35,189 nt of DNA from Cyanophora paradoxa (GCA_004431415.1 QPMI01000379.1:1-35189), one strand, 5' to 3'; shown: positions 21,332 to 31,273, numbered from the stretch's first letter. Notes: a model not told the origin generated them from the letters alone. Made by a program: numbers and translations.

Positions 21332-22052
21332 TGGCGGGCTGACTCTGTACTTTCTGCAGAGAGAAAAGATTGATTGACCGGCGCTTCATAGCTGCCTTGC
21401 GAGCCTGGCATGTCACGAGCATGCGGGCAACTCGACAAAACAAGACGACGACGAAAAGAAGGTATGTTCATGAAGAATACTCATTCAGAGAGCTTTTATC
21501 ATCATACGTCTCACTGCACGTGGACCAGAGAAGAAACGACATGCCACGACGACAAGAAGATCATCATTCGATCGGCGTCAACACGCAATTCGATCGGTAT
21601 GACGACGTGTGTAGATGTAGAGGGTGTTGCTCCACATACAATACATTTAGTAGTACGTTGTGGTGTCGTCCCCCGATGCAATGCAATACAGTTTCACTCG
21701 ACATGCGCGCGGGCTGCATCAGCATTTGCTCTTGAGCGCAGCCACGGCACGTTTAGATGACTGTGAGCGCATGCGGCTCAATAGACGGGTTGGCGGACGC
21801 TTCCCACTACAGAAAGAGTGGTGCGCCAGGTCCGTAAGCAAGAAAGGCGCAGTGGCGGGTGGAAAGGCATGAACCATGCGGTTCGTATTGCTAAGCTCTG
21901 CCGCATAGGCGCTTCCCACTACAAGAAAGTGGAGGCCGTACGCGCAAGCCAAGGCAAACGATGGCGTGCTTGTCCAGGGGTTCGGGCAAGAGCGCAGCGT
22001 TCGTCCCCAGGCATACGAGCTAAAAAGTCGAAGCCCAACGCAGCAGCCCCCA

Positions 22053-22429
22053 TGCGCTGAGCGGGATGCGCTAAGCAGTTGGCTAGGCCCAGAGGCGCCC
22101 CAAGCAGAGAGGGATCCGGACAGGCCCGTACAGCACCGTAGGGCGACGGCAAGCGGGTGCCATTACGTACACAGCAGGCGCAGAGCCGGCGTAAGACAGC
22201 AAGTAACAGGTACAGCGTAAGACAGTAAGTACAGAGAACAGGGACGAGAACGACAGCCAGCAAGCGAGCGCCGCGCAGGGCAAGCGAGGGCCCAGGGCTA
22301 AAATAAGCGGGCCAGTTGGCAACAACGTGGCACCAGGAATAGCAGGCTACAAAGGGTACAAGGCAAGGCAAGCTGCCGGCTTAGAGCCGACGACCAGGGC
22401 TAGCTGGGAGTCGGAAAGTGGGCGGCACA
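22053..22429. repeat. LTR, right copy (377 bp)
   Basis: Partner of the left LTR; followed directly by AAGT. The purine-rich string just upstream (near 22020-22030, CTAAAAAGTCGAAG) is a weak candidate polypurine tract for plus-strand orientation. Confidence 0.85.
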
Positions 22430-22740
22430 AAGTACCGCGCCTTGATCACCGAGATCGACAAGTGCGCCTGGTTCCCCGAACATGCTTATATATATAATTA
22501 AGCTTAAGCTTCGAATTCCCTCTATGTAACCGGACATCGGTGGCAGGAACCAAGATGGCGTCATCGACCAAGACGAGGCACGTTGTTTGTAGTTGCATTT
22601 CACGATCATAAGCTTCGAGTTCTCTGATCATGACACTCTCCGGCTGTCAGCTCTGCGGGCTCATGGACAAGGTCATTCATTCCCCGATGCCGGTCTCGTG
22701 GTGACGTTTGCGCGCTGACCCGAGCTCTGCGCATGCGCGA
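22430..22740. other. Intergenic stretch before the membrane-protein gene
   Basis: No gene seen. Begins with the AAGT target duplication, holds an AT-rich patch with TATATATATAATTAAGC followed by TTCGAATTC (22510-22518). The patch could serve as a TATA-type promoter for the next gene, but the distance to its ATG is about 240 bp, so this is speculative. Confidence 0.4.
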
Positions 22741-24187
22741 TGCAACGGCAGCTCTTCGAGGAGGAGAAGCGGTCCCAGCTCTACAAGGCCGCGGTCCTCT
22801 TCCTCGCCGTCTTCGCGATCGTCATCATTGGCGCCGTCCGACGGTCTTCGGCCTGTCCTTTGCCGTCATGAATCTGACCAAGGAAGTCATGAGTGTCAAC
22901 GGCGTGCTTATGGACAAGAATGGTGGGACCAACGTTCGACTTTCTAAATGACTGATCGTGAATGACTTTGCATCTGCACGCGGCAGGCTCGCCACTGGTT
23001 ATGGCGAGCCCCAACTCGTCAATTTTGATTCCGCGGGCGGCCGCGGCGACCGGAGGCTCGCGGCGCGGGCGGCGGCTCCTTATGGAAACGGCTTGGGGTT
23101 GGTGCGCGGTGGTTCAAGTCCTATAGATTAAAACTCGAGTTCGACGTCGCCACACAGGGAAAAAGACGCCCTCGCCAACATGTATGCAACAAAACTGGTC
23201 CTGCCCATCGATTATAATATGGCCAGAAAAGGGGTGCCGTGCATGAATATCAGAATTAATCACCAGGTCTGCAACAATTACCCATTTGAATTATTAAAGG
23301 CTCTGAGGGCATCCTGTGACCCTTAAGCTTGCGCCCTGCGCAGGACGCCGACGCAATGTTGGACGAGAGCATCGACATCGAGGAATGGTGTTTCTCCAGC
23401 CGAACCAGGGTGCGAACGCAAATCATTTGAATTGCGATTCGAAACACCGAGCCCGCTCTAGGCCTGCTTTCGTGCGCTTAGAAGCTCACCGCATTGTAGG
23501 GGGTCCCTTCAACCGTGATCGAGTGGGCGCTGTTGAGAGGCATCTCGGAGGGAGGGAAGAATTCGGTGCTTGCGCGGCCGAAGCAGGCCTGATTGCATAC
23601 AATTGCGCTCACGACGCATGGCAGCTGGAAGTGGCGATGCCATGATGAAGGAGATTGAAGAGCGCTTCTCCCTAAAGAGCGACTGGGGGTGCGACGGCGT
23701 TTTCTGCAGACCAGACCTTCGGGACGGCACGACCTTTTCTGTCGAGGTTCGCTCTCATGATCAGTGCTCATGATCAATGCTGTATATGCGATCTCACGCG
23801 TTTCTCCATATACTTGCAGGTGAAGGATTCACAGCCGCCTTATGGCATCAATAAACAGACCCGCACGTGCGAGAACAAGTACTGCGACCTGCTCAGGAGG
23901 CCTTGGTTCCCTTACCTCTTGACCGTCAACAGTGCGTTTGCTCAACGTTAACCCGAATTCGAATATTTAATGCCGCCTCGTTTAATTTGCAATCACCGAG
24001 TCGATTAAATTGACCGCGTACCCGGAAATCAGAGAATGGGATTATGTACAACAGCTTCTTCCTCTGCACGGAGGTCCGGACAGATTGGATCCAAGAGAGG
24101 AAGTGCTGGCACGCTCACCAGCAACCCGCCGCCATGCCGGATCCCGAGCCCGCGCCGCCTGCTGCCGAAGAGGGTTCGCGGAAGTGA
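22741..24187 (+). CDS. Predicted membrane/secreted Cys-containing protein, possible frame break
   Basis: Family not identified. The ATG at 22741 opens MQRQLFEEEKRSQLYKAA followed by a hydrophobic helix (VLFLAVFAIVIIGA), a signal-anchor. The next segment, VFGLSFAVMNLTKEV, follows in a different frame after only 8 bases (22836-22843), too short for an intron. Further exon candidates: 22843-22940; a GYGEPQLVNF-type piece near 23000; DESIDIEEWCFSS near 23341-23404; MMKEIEERFSLKSDWGCDG to TTFSVE near 23624-23745; VKDSQPPYGINKQTRTCENK to PYLLTVN at 23821-23931; and NGIMYNSFFLCTEV to the stop TGA at 24185-24187. Scattered cysteines (GCDGVFC, CENKYC, KCWH) suit an extracellular part. Introns here are less GC-rich than elsewhere. 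Exon order is plausible, but the full frame was not proven; it may be a decaying gene. Confidence 0.5.
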
Positions 24188-24470
24188 TTGCCGACGTCTA
24201 ATCTAATCCAATCTAATTCTCAAGTATTAGCGATGTTGCCGGACACGTAGAACCATGTATTATTGTGTACATATTTTCATCAAACTTCCGCCCGCCCGCG
24301 CCTGCCCCGCCCACCCCCACAGCCCTCCCCCCGCCATCTCCCAGGGCGCGTCGTCTCGTTTTCCCCTTCTCTTTTTCCAGACCAGGGCATCATTTCACAA
24401 ATTCCAATCCTCTTACTACTAAAACCTGGCGGGAGGTAGGTCTGCAAGCAGGGCCCCGGGGGTCACTCGT
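24188..24470. other. Intergenic region between convergent genes
   Basis: No gene seen. C- and T-rich stretches at 24290-24380. It separates the plus-strand membrane-protein gene from the 3' end of the minus-strand F-box gene. Confidence 0.6.
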
Positions 24471-27098
24471 ACTCGGGGGCGTCGTCGCCCCCCCCCTCGT
24501 CGATCGCGTCTGCCCCCCCCGCCTCCTCCCCCTCCCCCGCCACGTACTCCACATCCCTGCGCCGCCCGCTCTACCCCGGGGAGGGGAGGGGGGGGGTACG
24601 AGGGCGGCCGGTGGGGGTACGCACTCCTCGTGGCCGTAGCCGCCGCCGGAGGCGAAGGAGCCGTACCCGCCCGCGTCGGACTGCGGCGTACCCGTCAGAA
24701 GCTGAGTTTTGAAAGGGGCCGCGGGGGATTCGACCTGGGCGGCGCCGGCCGGGCCCGTAGATCCGGTCGGCCGTCCTTTTACGGCGCTGTATGGGGGGGA
24801 GGGGCGCGCGCGGGGTTCATGATCAGGCCAGGCCAGATGAAAGGGCGGCTCGCGGAATCGAGCCGGGGACCTGAGGATGTCGGCGAGCTTCTGGATGTCG
24901 CGGCGCGAGAAGCCGGCGACCTGCAAGCAAGTCACAAACAGATCGGGAGGGGTACACACGCGCCCGGGGTGCCCCGCGCGCCTTCGACGCCTCCCCCCGG
25001 GCGTGGTCCGTCACGACCGCCTGCGGCGAAAGCGAGTGAGCCGGGGGTACGCGAAATGAAGCGAAAGGAGGAGGCGGCGGCAAGGAGGCGGGTCCCAGGT
25101 CCTCTAGTTCCCAGGTCTAGTTCTAGTTCCCAGGTCGACGAAGACCTAGGCGGAGGAGGCGCGGCGGAGGCCACGCTAGCTAGCTAGCTAGCTAGATAGA
25201 TACATCTAGCTAGACGCGCTAAGCGGCAGCACCCCCCTCTAGCGAGCGAGCGCAGGGGAGGGTCTCTCGGGCGGCGGAGGGTCTAGCTAGGCGTGCTAAG
25301 CGGCAGTACCCCCCTCTAGCAAGAGCGCGCGCCTGTGCGACGATGCAGAGGCGGCGGAGGGTCTCGCGGGCCGACTCGGCGCTGGGGCCCGCCGAGCCCC
25401 GCGCCGGCGCCCGCTGGAACGCCTGGCCCAGCGCCTGCGCCCGGGGGCTCAGAAAGTGGGGGAGGGGGGAAGAAGGCGCGCGGGGGGGTACGCGTGCGGG
25501 CCTGGGCGAGCTGGGTGGGGAACGTGGAGGGGGCCTCCGAGAGAAACTCGAGCAGGTCCCGCTCCGGGAGGAGGGGAAGCACCTGGGGGGGAGGGAGTGA
25601 GGGGGGTACGGGTAGAGGGACGGGAGGGGGGTACGCGGACCTCGCGGAGGCCCTGGGGCCCGCAGAAGGTGGAGTAGAGCTGGTAGCAGAGCTGCATGGG
25701 GCGCGGCTGCGGCAGGGCTAGGCTAAGGGGCCGGGGTACACGAATTGGGGCGGGGGTACACGAAAGGGGCGGACGGCGGGGGCGGCGAGGAGGGCGCGCG
25801 ACTCTCCTGCGATGGCCGCCAGGAGCTGGGCCGCCTCGGCGCCCCCCGAGCGGGACCGCCTGCGCACCCTCAGCGAGAGAGGCGTGCGGGGGCGGGGAGC
25901 GGCGGGGCGGACGAGGAGGGCTGGGCGGCGGGGCCGGCCGGGGGCCGCTCGGAGCGGGCCAGTGCACGGTTGAAGACCGTCTGGATGGCGGCGACGAGGG
26001 CCGCCACCTCGATCCCGGGGCGCGAGCGCGCCAGCGCGAAGGCGAACCCGACCACCTGCCCCCGGCCCCGCGCCTCGGCGGCCGTACCCCGAGCCGGGGC
26101 GGGTCGGGGGGGGGGTACCGTGTCGCCGGTCCAGAAGGGGGAGCGGAAGAGGCGCGCGAGGACCTGGTTCGCGTTGCCGCCGAGCTGCAGGTGGGGTGGC
26201 GGGGGGTACAGGGGCTCGGATGCACGCCGGGCGAGGGGCGCGGGGGCGGGCGGGCGGCGGCGGCGCGCCTGGGCCAGGGCGGCGTCGCAGCGGCCCTCGA
26301 GAAAGAAGCGGCGAAGGCTTGCGAGCCGCCGGGCGTCCTTTTGGGGGGGGGGGAGGAATCAGAGGGGGGTAGTAGCAGATAGAAGGGGGTGAGGGGGTAC
26401 CTTGAGGACGGCGTCGACGACGGCCGAGGTGATCGCGAGGCGGAGGGGCGCCTGCGCCGAAACCTGTTTGAGAGGGGGGGGCGGGGGGTATGGAAGCGGC
26501 GGGGGGTACGCGCGTGGGAGGTGGAGTCGTGTACGGTGGAGAGGAGGAGCGGGTCGAGGGAGGCTGAGAAGGCGGGGAAGACACCCAGAAGGTCCTGCGC
26601 TATTTTTAGACGGCGTGTGTGTGTGGGGGTGGGGGGGGGTGCGGCGGCGGGCCTTGTCGGTCGGGGGCTGGACGGCGGTGGGGGCCTGCGGGGCGGGCGG
26701 GCGGCCGCGGGCGGCGGGCCCCGAATGCTCCTCCGTGACCAAGTCGCGCGAGGGGCGCGCCGGGCAGCGCGTCTGGACGAGCCGCGCCACGCCGGCGAAG
26801 GCGGCCGCCAGACCATCGCTGGGGCCGCCCCGGCGGGGACGCGGAGGCGGAGCCGGGCGGGGTCGACGGGGTACCGAGCCAGAAAGTCTTCAGCCGAGGC
26901 CGGGACGTAGGAGGGGGGGCGGTCGGCGAGGGGCAGGGCGAGCTCGCGGGGCCGCGGGGCCGGCTCCGGGGCGGAGAGGGCGGCGTGGGCGGCGGCGGCG
27001 AAGGCGCGCGAGCAGCGGCGGAGGCGCGCCGCGTCGTGGAAGTCCATAGCGGCGAAGACGCGGGCCAGCGCCGCCGGCGGGAGGCGGGAGAGGTCCAT
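24471..27098 (-). CDS. F-box protein with helical C-terminal region, multi-exon
   Basis: The ATG at 27098 (minus) opens MDLSRLPPAALARVFAAM..ARLRRCSRAFAAAAH, a typical F-box, which binds SKP1 in SCF ubiquitin ligases. Downstream exons, most bounded by introns starting GTACCCCC, give helical pieces: QDLLGVFPAFSASLDPLLL (about 26600-26540), APLRLAITSAVVDAVLK (about 26460-26405), LGGNANQVLARLFRSPFW (about 26190-26140), VAALVAAIQTVFNRALA (about 26015-25960), MQLCYQLYSTFCGPQGLREV (about 25700-25640), LPLLPERDLLEFLSEAP (about 25575-25520), AGFSRRDIQKLADILR (about 24920-24875). The tail is GGYGSFASGGGYGHEE then VEYVAGEGEE and a Gly/Asp/Glu-rich end at the stop 24471-24473. I do not recognise the substrate-binding part, nor know the target. 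The 5' border with the CID gene is unresolved, so a single fused transcript is possible. Confidence 0.65.
25175..25320. repeat. CTAG microsatellite and duplicated 39-bp intronic segment
   Basis: Inside an intron of the F-box gene. (GCTA)n runs from 25175 to 25196. A 39-bp piece starting TCTAGCTAG and ending CCCCCCTCTAGC occurs at 25205-25243 and 25282-25320 with three mismatches, and includes GCTAAGCGGCAG. Confidence 0.8.
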
Positions 27099-27099
27099 G

Positions 27100-28259
27100 G
27101 GCGGGCCCGGGGGTACCACGCCTCCTCCGCCGCCTGCGCGCCATGCGCGGCTCCCGCCGGCCGCCGCTGCCGCTTCGCGGGGGCCTCCTGCTGCTGCGGC
27201 CGGCCCGGCGGCCGCTTCGCCCCAGACGGCGCCGAGGCCGCGGCCGACGCGGCCGGTCGGGAGGCCTCCGCCGGCGAGCCCGGCGAAGCTGCGGCGGCGG
27301 TGGCGGCGGCGCCGGCGCCGGTGCCGCCGTCGATGCGGGCGAGGCGCTGGCGAGCCTCGCGGAAGGTAGCCTCGGGGTAGATCTTGCGGCGCAGCTCGAG
27401 CAGCTTGCGCAGCTTGGCGCGGACCTCGGCCCCCGCCGCCTCGTACGCGTTCGAGAGCACGGAGGGGACGTGCGGGGCGAAGCCGGAGCGGTACGGCTCG
27501 CCCACGTTCATCACGAGCGAGTCGAGGAGGTACACGAACGGCAGCTTCGCCTCCCCCGGCGCCTTCCGGATCTGATCGATCGATCGATGCGCGAGTGAGC
27601 GCCGACCGCTGCGCTCGCTCGCGGGGCGCGCGCGGGGCGGGGCGCTGGCCGGGCGTGCGCGCCTTCCAGGCGACCGAGTTGATGATCTCCTCCGCGTGCG
27701 TCGTCTTGTAGTCGTCCGCGAGGCGCGACAGGTTCGAAATGACCGGCTTCAGGTTCCCCACCAGCTTCTCCAGCTCGGCCCGGTACGCCGGCCCGACCTG
27801 TGGGCCGTGGCGCGGGTTGAGCTGGGGCGAGCTCGAGGCGGACAGGGGCGCGCGGCGCACGTCCGCCGAGGTCATGCGGCCTTCGCGATGCGCTACGGCC
27901 CGCGATCCCGTCCAGAAGCCAGTCGCGACGGCCTCGCGAATGGGCGCGGGAGGCCCGGAGGCGCTGGAGGCCGCCGGGGCGCCGTCGGCGTCAACAGGGG
28001 CGGCCGGGGCGACGTCTTCCTGCCCAGCGCCTGCATTGTCGCTGGCGCCGAGACCCGGTATCGCGCCGCCTTCGCCGGAGCTCTCCAGCGCAGGGTCAGC
28101 CTGGCCGCCGTCTGCGTTCTCGGCTCCGTCGAGGCCCGGGATGCCGCCCGCATCGCCGGCGGCTTGAGATTCGATCGGCTGCTCGTCGCTCGCGCTCTCG
28201 AGCTCGCCGGCGTGCTCGCTGGTTCCTAGGCCGGGGATGTCCGCGGAGCCGCCGTCCAT
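27100..28259 (-). CDS. CID-domain protein, PCF11-like (RNA polymerase II CTD binding)
   Basis: The ATG at 28259 starts an acidic, disordered N-terminus with three copies of an IPGL-containing unit. The CID follows: YRAELEKLVGNLKPVISNLS..LADDYKTTHAEEIINSVAWK (about 27790-27663), then after a GC-AG intron (27572-27662) IRKAPGEAKLPFVYLLDSLV, NVGEPYRSGFAPHV and AYEAAGAEVRAKLRKLLELR (27571-27390). This is the eight-helix CTD-interacting domain of PCF11, which binds Ser2-phosphorylated polymerase II and acts in mRNA 3' end cleavage and termination. A basic KRQRR stretch follows near 27175. No stop appears in frame before the F-box gene begins, so the 3' end must be spliced and is not resolved; the end given is only approximate. 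An intron may also lie within 27790-27950. Other CID proteins (RPRD, SCAF) are less likely because the YLLDSLVMNVG segment is PCF11-like. Confidence 0.8.
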
Positions 28260-28377
28260 CGCTAGTCGCCTCGAGTAGCTGCGCTTTCGTGCGTTCCCAG
28301 CGGACGCGGCCGCCCGCTCCGATGTCTATGACCGACAGTTCGACTCGGCTAATTCGTACCCGTCGCCGCGACCACCG
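28260..28377. promoter_or_regulatory. 118-bp divergent promoter, CID gene / lumenal pentapeptide gene
   Basis: Only 118 bp separate the two ATGs, so both promoters and 5' leaders must fit here or overlap the coding parts. No TATA box seen. Confidence 0.6.
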
Positions 28378-29775
28378 ATGGCCTTCACCGCGTCCGCCGT
28401 TGCCGCCGCGCGGCTTGCGACGAGCTTCACTGGTGTCGGAGTCGAGAGGCGCGCTTGCCAGCAGGCTGCGCCCGTCCGACCCGACAGGTGTGCAACCGCC
28501 AAGGCCATGCCAGCGGCTCAACGTCCGCTGACGTGTTGCATCTCAGGCCGATCTGCAGCATCAAGGCGGAAGGCAGCAGCTCGTCCGGCGAGCGGGCGTT
28601 CAAGCCGGCGCGCACGCTGGCGGCCGCGGCCGCCGCCGTCGCTTTCGCTGCCGCGGGACTCCTCGGCGCCGAGCAGGCGGCTTTCGCCAAGGGTTTCGTC
28701 AAGATCGATTTGAGCGTACGTGGCTACCCGTGCCTTAGCTATCTCTCCGGAGGCGTGTGCCCCACGTGCTCCGCGGCCGCCGCGCCTCGGGAGCGGCCGG
28801 CGGTCGGCGCGTGCGGATGAAGAATGTCGGCTAGGGGCTCTCGCGTTTGCGAGGCCACCGCGCCGGCTGCAGCGCGCGGCGGGAGCTCGCCGCTGACGCG
28901 ACACTGCGCGCGGCAGGCGGAGTGCGACAGCGGCGAGCAGACCTTCAAGGGCAAGGACCTCACCGGCGAAGAGTTCACTTCCGCTATCGTTGCGCTCCTC
29001 CCGCCCCGCACCGCCCCGCCCCGCCCCGCCCCGCCGCTCGCCGCCCCGCCCCGCCCCGCCCCGCCCCGCCCGTGGCCGACTCCCTCCCTCCCCACTCGAC
29101 AGCTCCGCGGCTGCGACTTCTCCGGCGCCAAACTCGTGGTGCGCGGCGCCCATGCGCGCCCCGGGCGCATCGCATCTCCCCCCCCCTCCCTCCCGATGCC
29201 GCCGCGCCAGGGGGCCTCGTTCTTCCAGGCCGACGTCACGAGCGCCAACTTCGAGGGTACCCCCCTCCCTCCCGCCCCCCACCTTCCCACATCCCCCCCC
29301 CTCGCTCGCGCGAACCGACGCCGCTCCAGGCGCGGACCTCACCACCGCGACGTTCGAGAAGGCGAACGTCACGGACGCCAACTTCAAGGTCCGGCGGGGC
29401 CCTTTCTCGCGCCGCTAACGTTGTACCCCCTCACGTCCCGCCTCCGCGCAGAACGCGGTTCTCTCGGGCTCCTTCTGGAGCAACGCCATCCTCACCAAGA
29501 ACGACGGTACCCACCACCGCGACTGCTCTCTACCCCCACCACCCTAATCAATTCTCTTTCATCTGCGTGGCAGAGCCGCTCCCGAAGATCGCCGGCGCCG
29601 ATTTCACTGACGTCATTCTCCGCAAGGACGTCCATGCGAGTCCCTTGTACCCCCACCTCGCTCGCCCCCCGTCCCGCTGAACCGCCTCGCCCCCCAGGAC
29701 ACTCTGTGCGGGGTGGCGTCAGGCACGAACCCCACCACGGGGGAGGCCACCAAGGACACGCTCTATTGCGATTAA
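28378..29775 (+). CDS. Thylakoid-lumen pentapeptide-repeat protein, nine exons
   Basis: Exons: 28378-28487, 28547-28715, 28917-28988, 29103-29135, 29211-29256, 29330-29388, 29452-29506, 29574-29629, 29698-29775, all in phase. The N-terminus MAFTASAVAAARLATSF is a chloroplast transit-type presequence ending near SIKAE; next comes an Ala-rich hydrophobic lumen-transfer segment ending GAEQAAFA before KGFVKIDLS, a signal-peptidase-type site. A basic pair or twin-Arg is not evident. The mature part has pentapeptide-style repeats (LRGCDFSGAKL, ADVTSANFEG, ADLTTATFEKANVTDANF, AGADFTDVILRKD) and the C-terminus TLCGVASGTNPTTGEATKD..CD, resembling the plant lumenal proteins TL15/TL17. Exact function of these proteins is poorly known. 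Exon 8 may instead end slightly later using a GC donor. The intron between exons 3 and 4 is an almost pure CCGCC repeat. Confidence 0.88.
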
Positions 29776-30249
29776 GTTAATGCAGTGAATTTTGGATCGC
29801 GAGCCGCCAAGCTGTTCTTCTATTAGGATTTTTTTGTTTTGAATTCTTAGCTTCCTGCCGCATGCAAGACGACGTGATGTGCAGTTTTGAAATGCATGCG
29901 AACCCCCTACTTTCCCAGGCACGGCGTGGGGCGGGCGGGTGTGGCAAGAAAGCAGAGAGGCCGATTCAGAGCGATCTTTTTTGAATCTTCTTGTCTCTTT
30001 CCGGCCCCTTGTTTGCTTCGGCGCCGCGGCGGCACACAGAGAGAACAGGAGGTGGTGGGAAGGCAGCGAGACGGTCGCCCGGGGTCAGGAGAACATTACA
30101 GGGGCGGGCGCGGGCCGAGTGAGATCAAATGGACTCGAACGGGAGTCGAGGCGAAGCCCCGAGGGCGGGAAGGACAGGCTTGGTGGCTGGGGCGACACCT
30201 GGGGAGCTGGATCGCGGGGGGCGGGGGAGCTGGAAGGCAGGAAGACCGT
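29776..30249. other. Intergenic region between convergent genes
   Basis: No gene seen. Lies between the 3' ends of the pentapeptide gene (plus) and PABPN1 (minus). The first 100 bp are AT-richer (GATTTTTTTGTTTTGAATTC near 29828) and probably hold the pentapeptide gene trailer; the rest, on the minus strand, is probably the PABPN1 3' untranslated region. Confidence 0.5.
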
Positions 30250-31273
30250 CTAGTACGCGTACGGGTGGTAGCCGTAGCCGCCACCGCCACCCCGACCACG
30301 GAATCCGCCGCGGAAGCCGCCACGGCCGCGGGGAGGGCCGTAGAAGCCGCCCGGGGGCCCGTAGGGTGCGCCGTACGGTGCGCCGTAGTGAGGGCCGTAG
30401 CCGCCGCGTCCGCGGAAGCCGCCGCGGCCGCGCGGGAACCCGTGACCCCCGCGCACAGCCATGCCGGGCACGTTCGTCCGCTTCGGGTTCACCTGCCGCC
30501 GCGTCAGCTCGCGGCTCACGGGACAAGACGGCAGAAGACTGCCCGCGCGGCGCGGCGAGGTAGCTAACCTTGATCTGGCGACCCTTGAAGACTGACTCGT
30601 TCAACGCGACCGCTGTTTGTACCGCCTCCGCCTCCGCGAATTCGATGTAGGCAAAGCTACGCGAGAATGTGGTCAGCTGCGCGGATGCGCGGCAGGGCGG
30701 TGCGGGGCGGACCCTTTCGGTTGGCCAGTGAATTTGTCACACAGAATCGTCACGCGGTTGATCGTGCCGCAGGACTGGAAGTGCGCCTGCAGCTCCTCCG
30801 GAGTCGCACTGTAGTCGACCTGCGGAAGACATTCGGCGACCGCGCGCGTTGCTATAGCAAGGAACCAAAAGGAACGCACGCTACCGACGTATATGGAGCG
30901 GCTGTCCGCCTCTTCTTTGCTCGCTGCCGGGCGACCAGTTCAGGGACGCGAACCATCTTCGAGAGCGGGGAAGCTAGCGGTCCGAATGTCGTGGAAACGC
31001 ACCCGCAGACTGTGCGCCGTCCTTTCCCTCGCGCTGGTTTGCGAGCTGCTCGTCCATTTCCTTCAACTTCCTCTTGAGCGCCTCCACCTCCTGCGGGGCG
31101 GGCGGGGCGTTTCAGAACGGGTAATCGCCTTCGTATCGCGATTGTGCTCCGCGGGCGCGAACCTCGTCGACCGCCTCGTGCTTCTCCTCGCCTTCCTTGT
31201 GCTCGCCCGACGTATCGAGGTGCTCGGTCTCATCTCCCATGTGATCAACCTCCTCAACGCCGGCGTCCGCCAT
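30250..31273 (-). CDS. PABPN1: Nuclear poly(A)-binding protein, PABPN1 orthologue
   Basis: Binds growing poly(A) tails in the nucleus and stimulates poly(A) polymerase. Order on the minus strand: acidic N-terminus from ATG 31273 (exon to 31163); a coiled-coil helix [20 protein letters not shown] (exon from 31090); SRSIYVGS (exon ending 30880); [18 protein letters not shown] and [10 protein letters not shown] (30713-30819); [19 protein letters not shown] (30569-30656); then [11 protein letters not shown] and an RGG/GY-rich tail (30250-30492). RNP2 (IYVGSV) and RNP1 (KGFAYIEF, created at a splice join) are intact. The coiled coil, single RRM, the [10 protein letters not shown] linker and the RGG tail match animal and plant PABPN1 from end to end. 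The borders of the exons between 31090 and 30880 are not exact. The stop is TAG at 30250-30252. Confidence 0.94.

Larger units (their letters stand above)
19070..22429. mobile_element. Non-autonomous LTR retroelement (LARD/TRIM-like)
   Basis: Two 377-bp direct repeats at the ends (19070-19446 and 22053-22429) appear near-identical, begin TG and end CA, and are flanked by the 4-bp duplication AAGT (19066-19069 and 22430-22433). This is the structure of an LTR retrotransposon about 3.36 kb long. The 2.6-kb interior has no reverse transcriptase, integrase, protease or gag that I can recognise, only short open frames, so it would need enzymes from an autonomous relative. No TGG-type primer-binding site follows the 5' LTR. 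Similarity of the LTRs suggests recent insertion. Orientation cannot be set. Confidence 0.82.

Noticed and set aside
20057-21735. Short open frames in the LTR-element interior as gag/pol remains
   Set aside because: No protease, reverse transcriptase, RNase H, integrase or zinc-knuckle motifs are visible in any frame.
19100-22325. Identical 80-residue minus-strand open frames in both LTRs
   Set aside because: They are identical only because the LTRs are; no family resemblance and no sign of selection can be seen.
23038-23125. tRNA-like B box GGTTCAAGTCC
   Set aside because: No A box at the right distance and no matching acceptor, anticodon or T stems can be drawn.
24877-24925. AAA-ATPase fragment (AGFSRRDIQKLADILR resembles a C-terminal AAA helix)
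   Set aside because: No Walker A or B motifs are found nearby in the same gene; the piece fits as one helix of the F-box protein.
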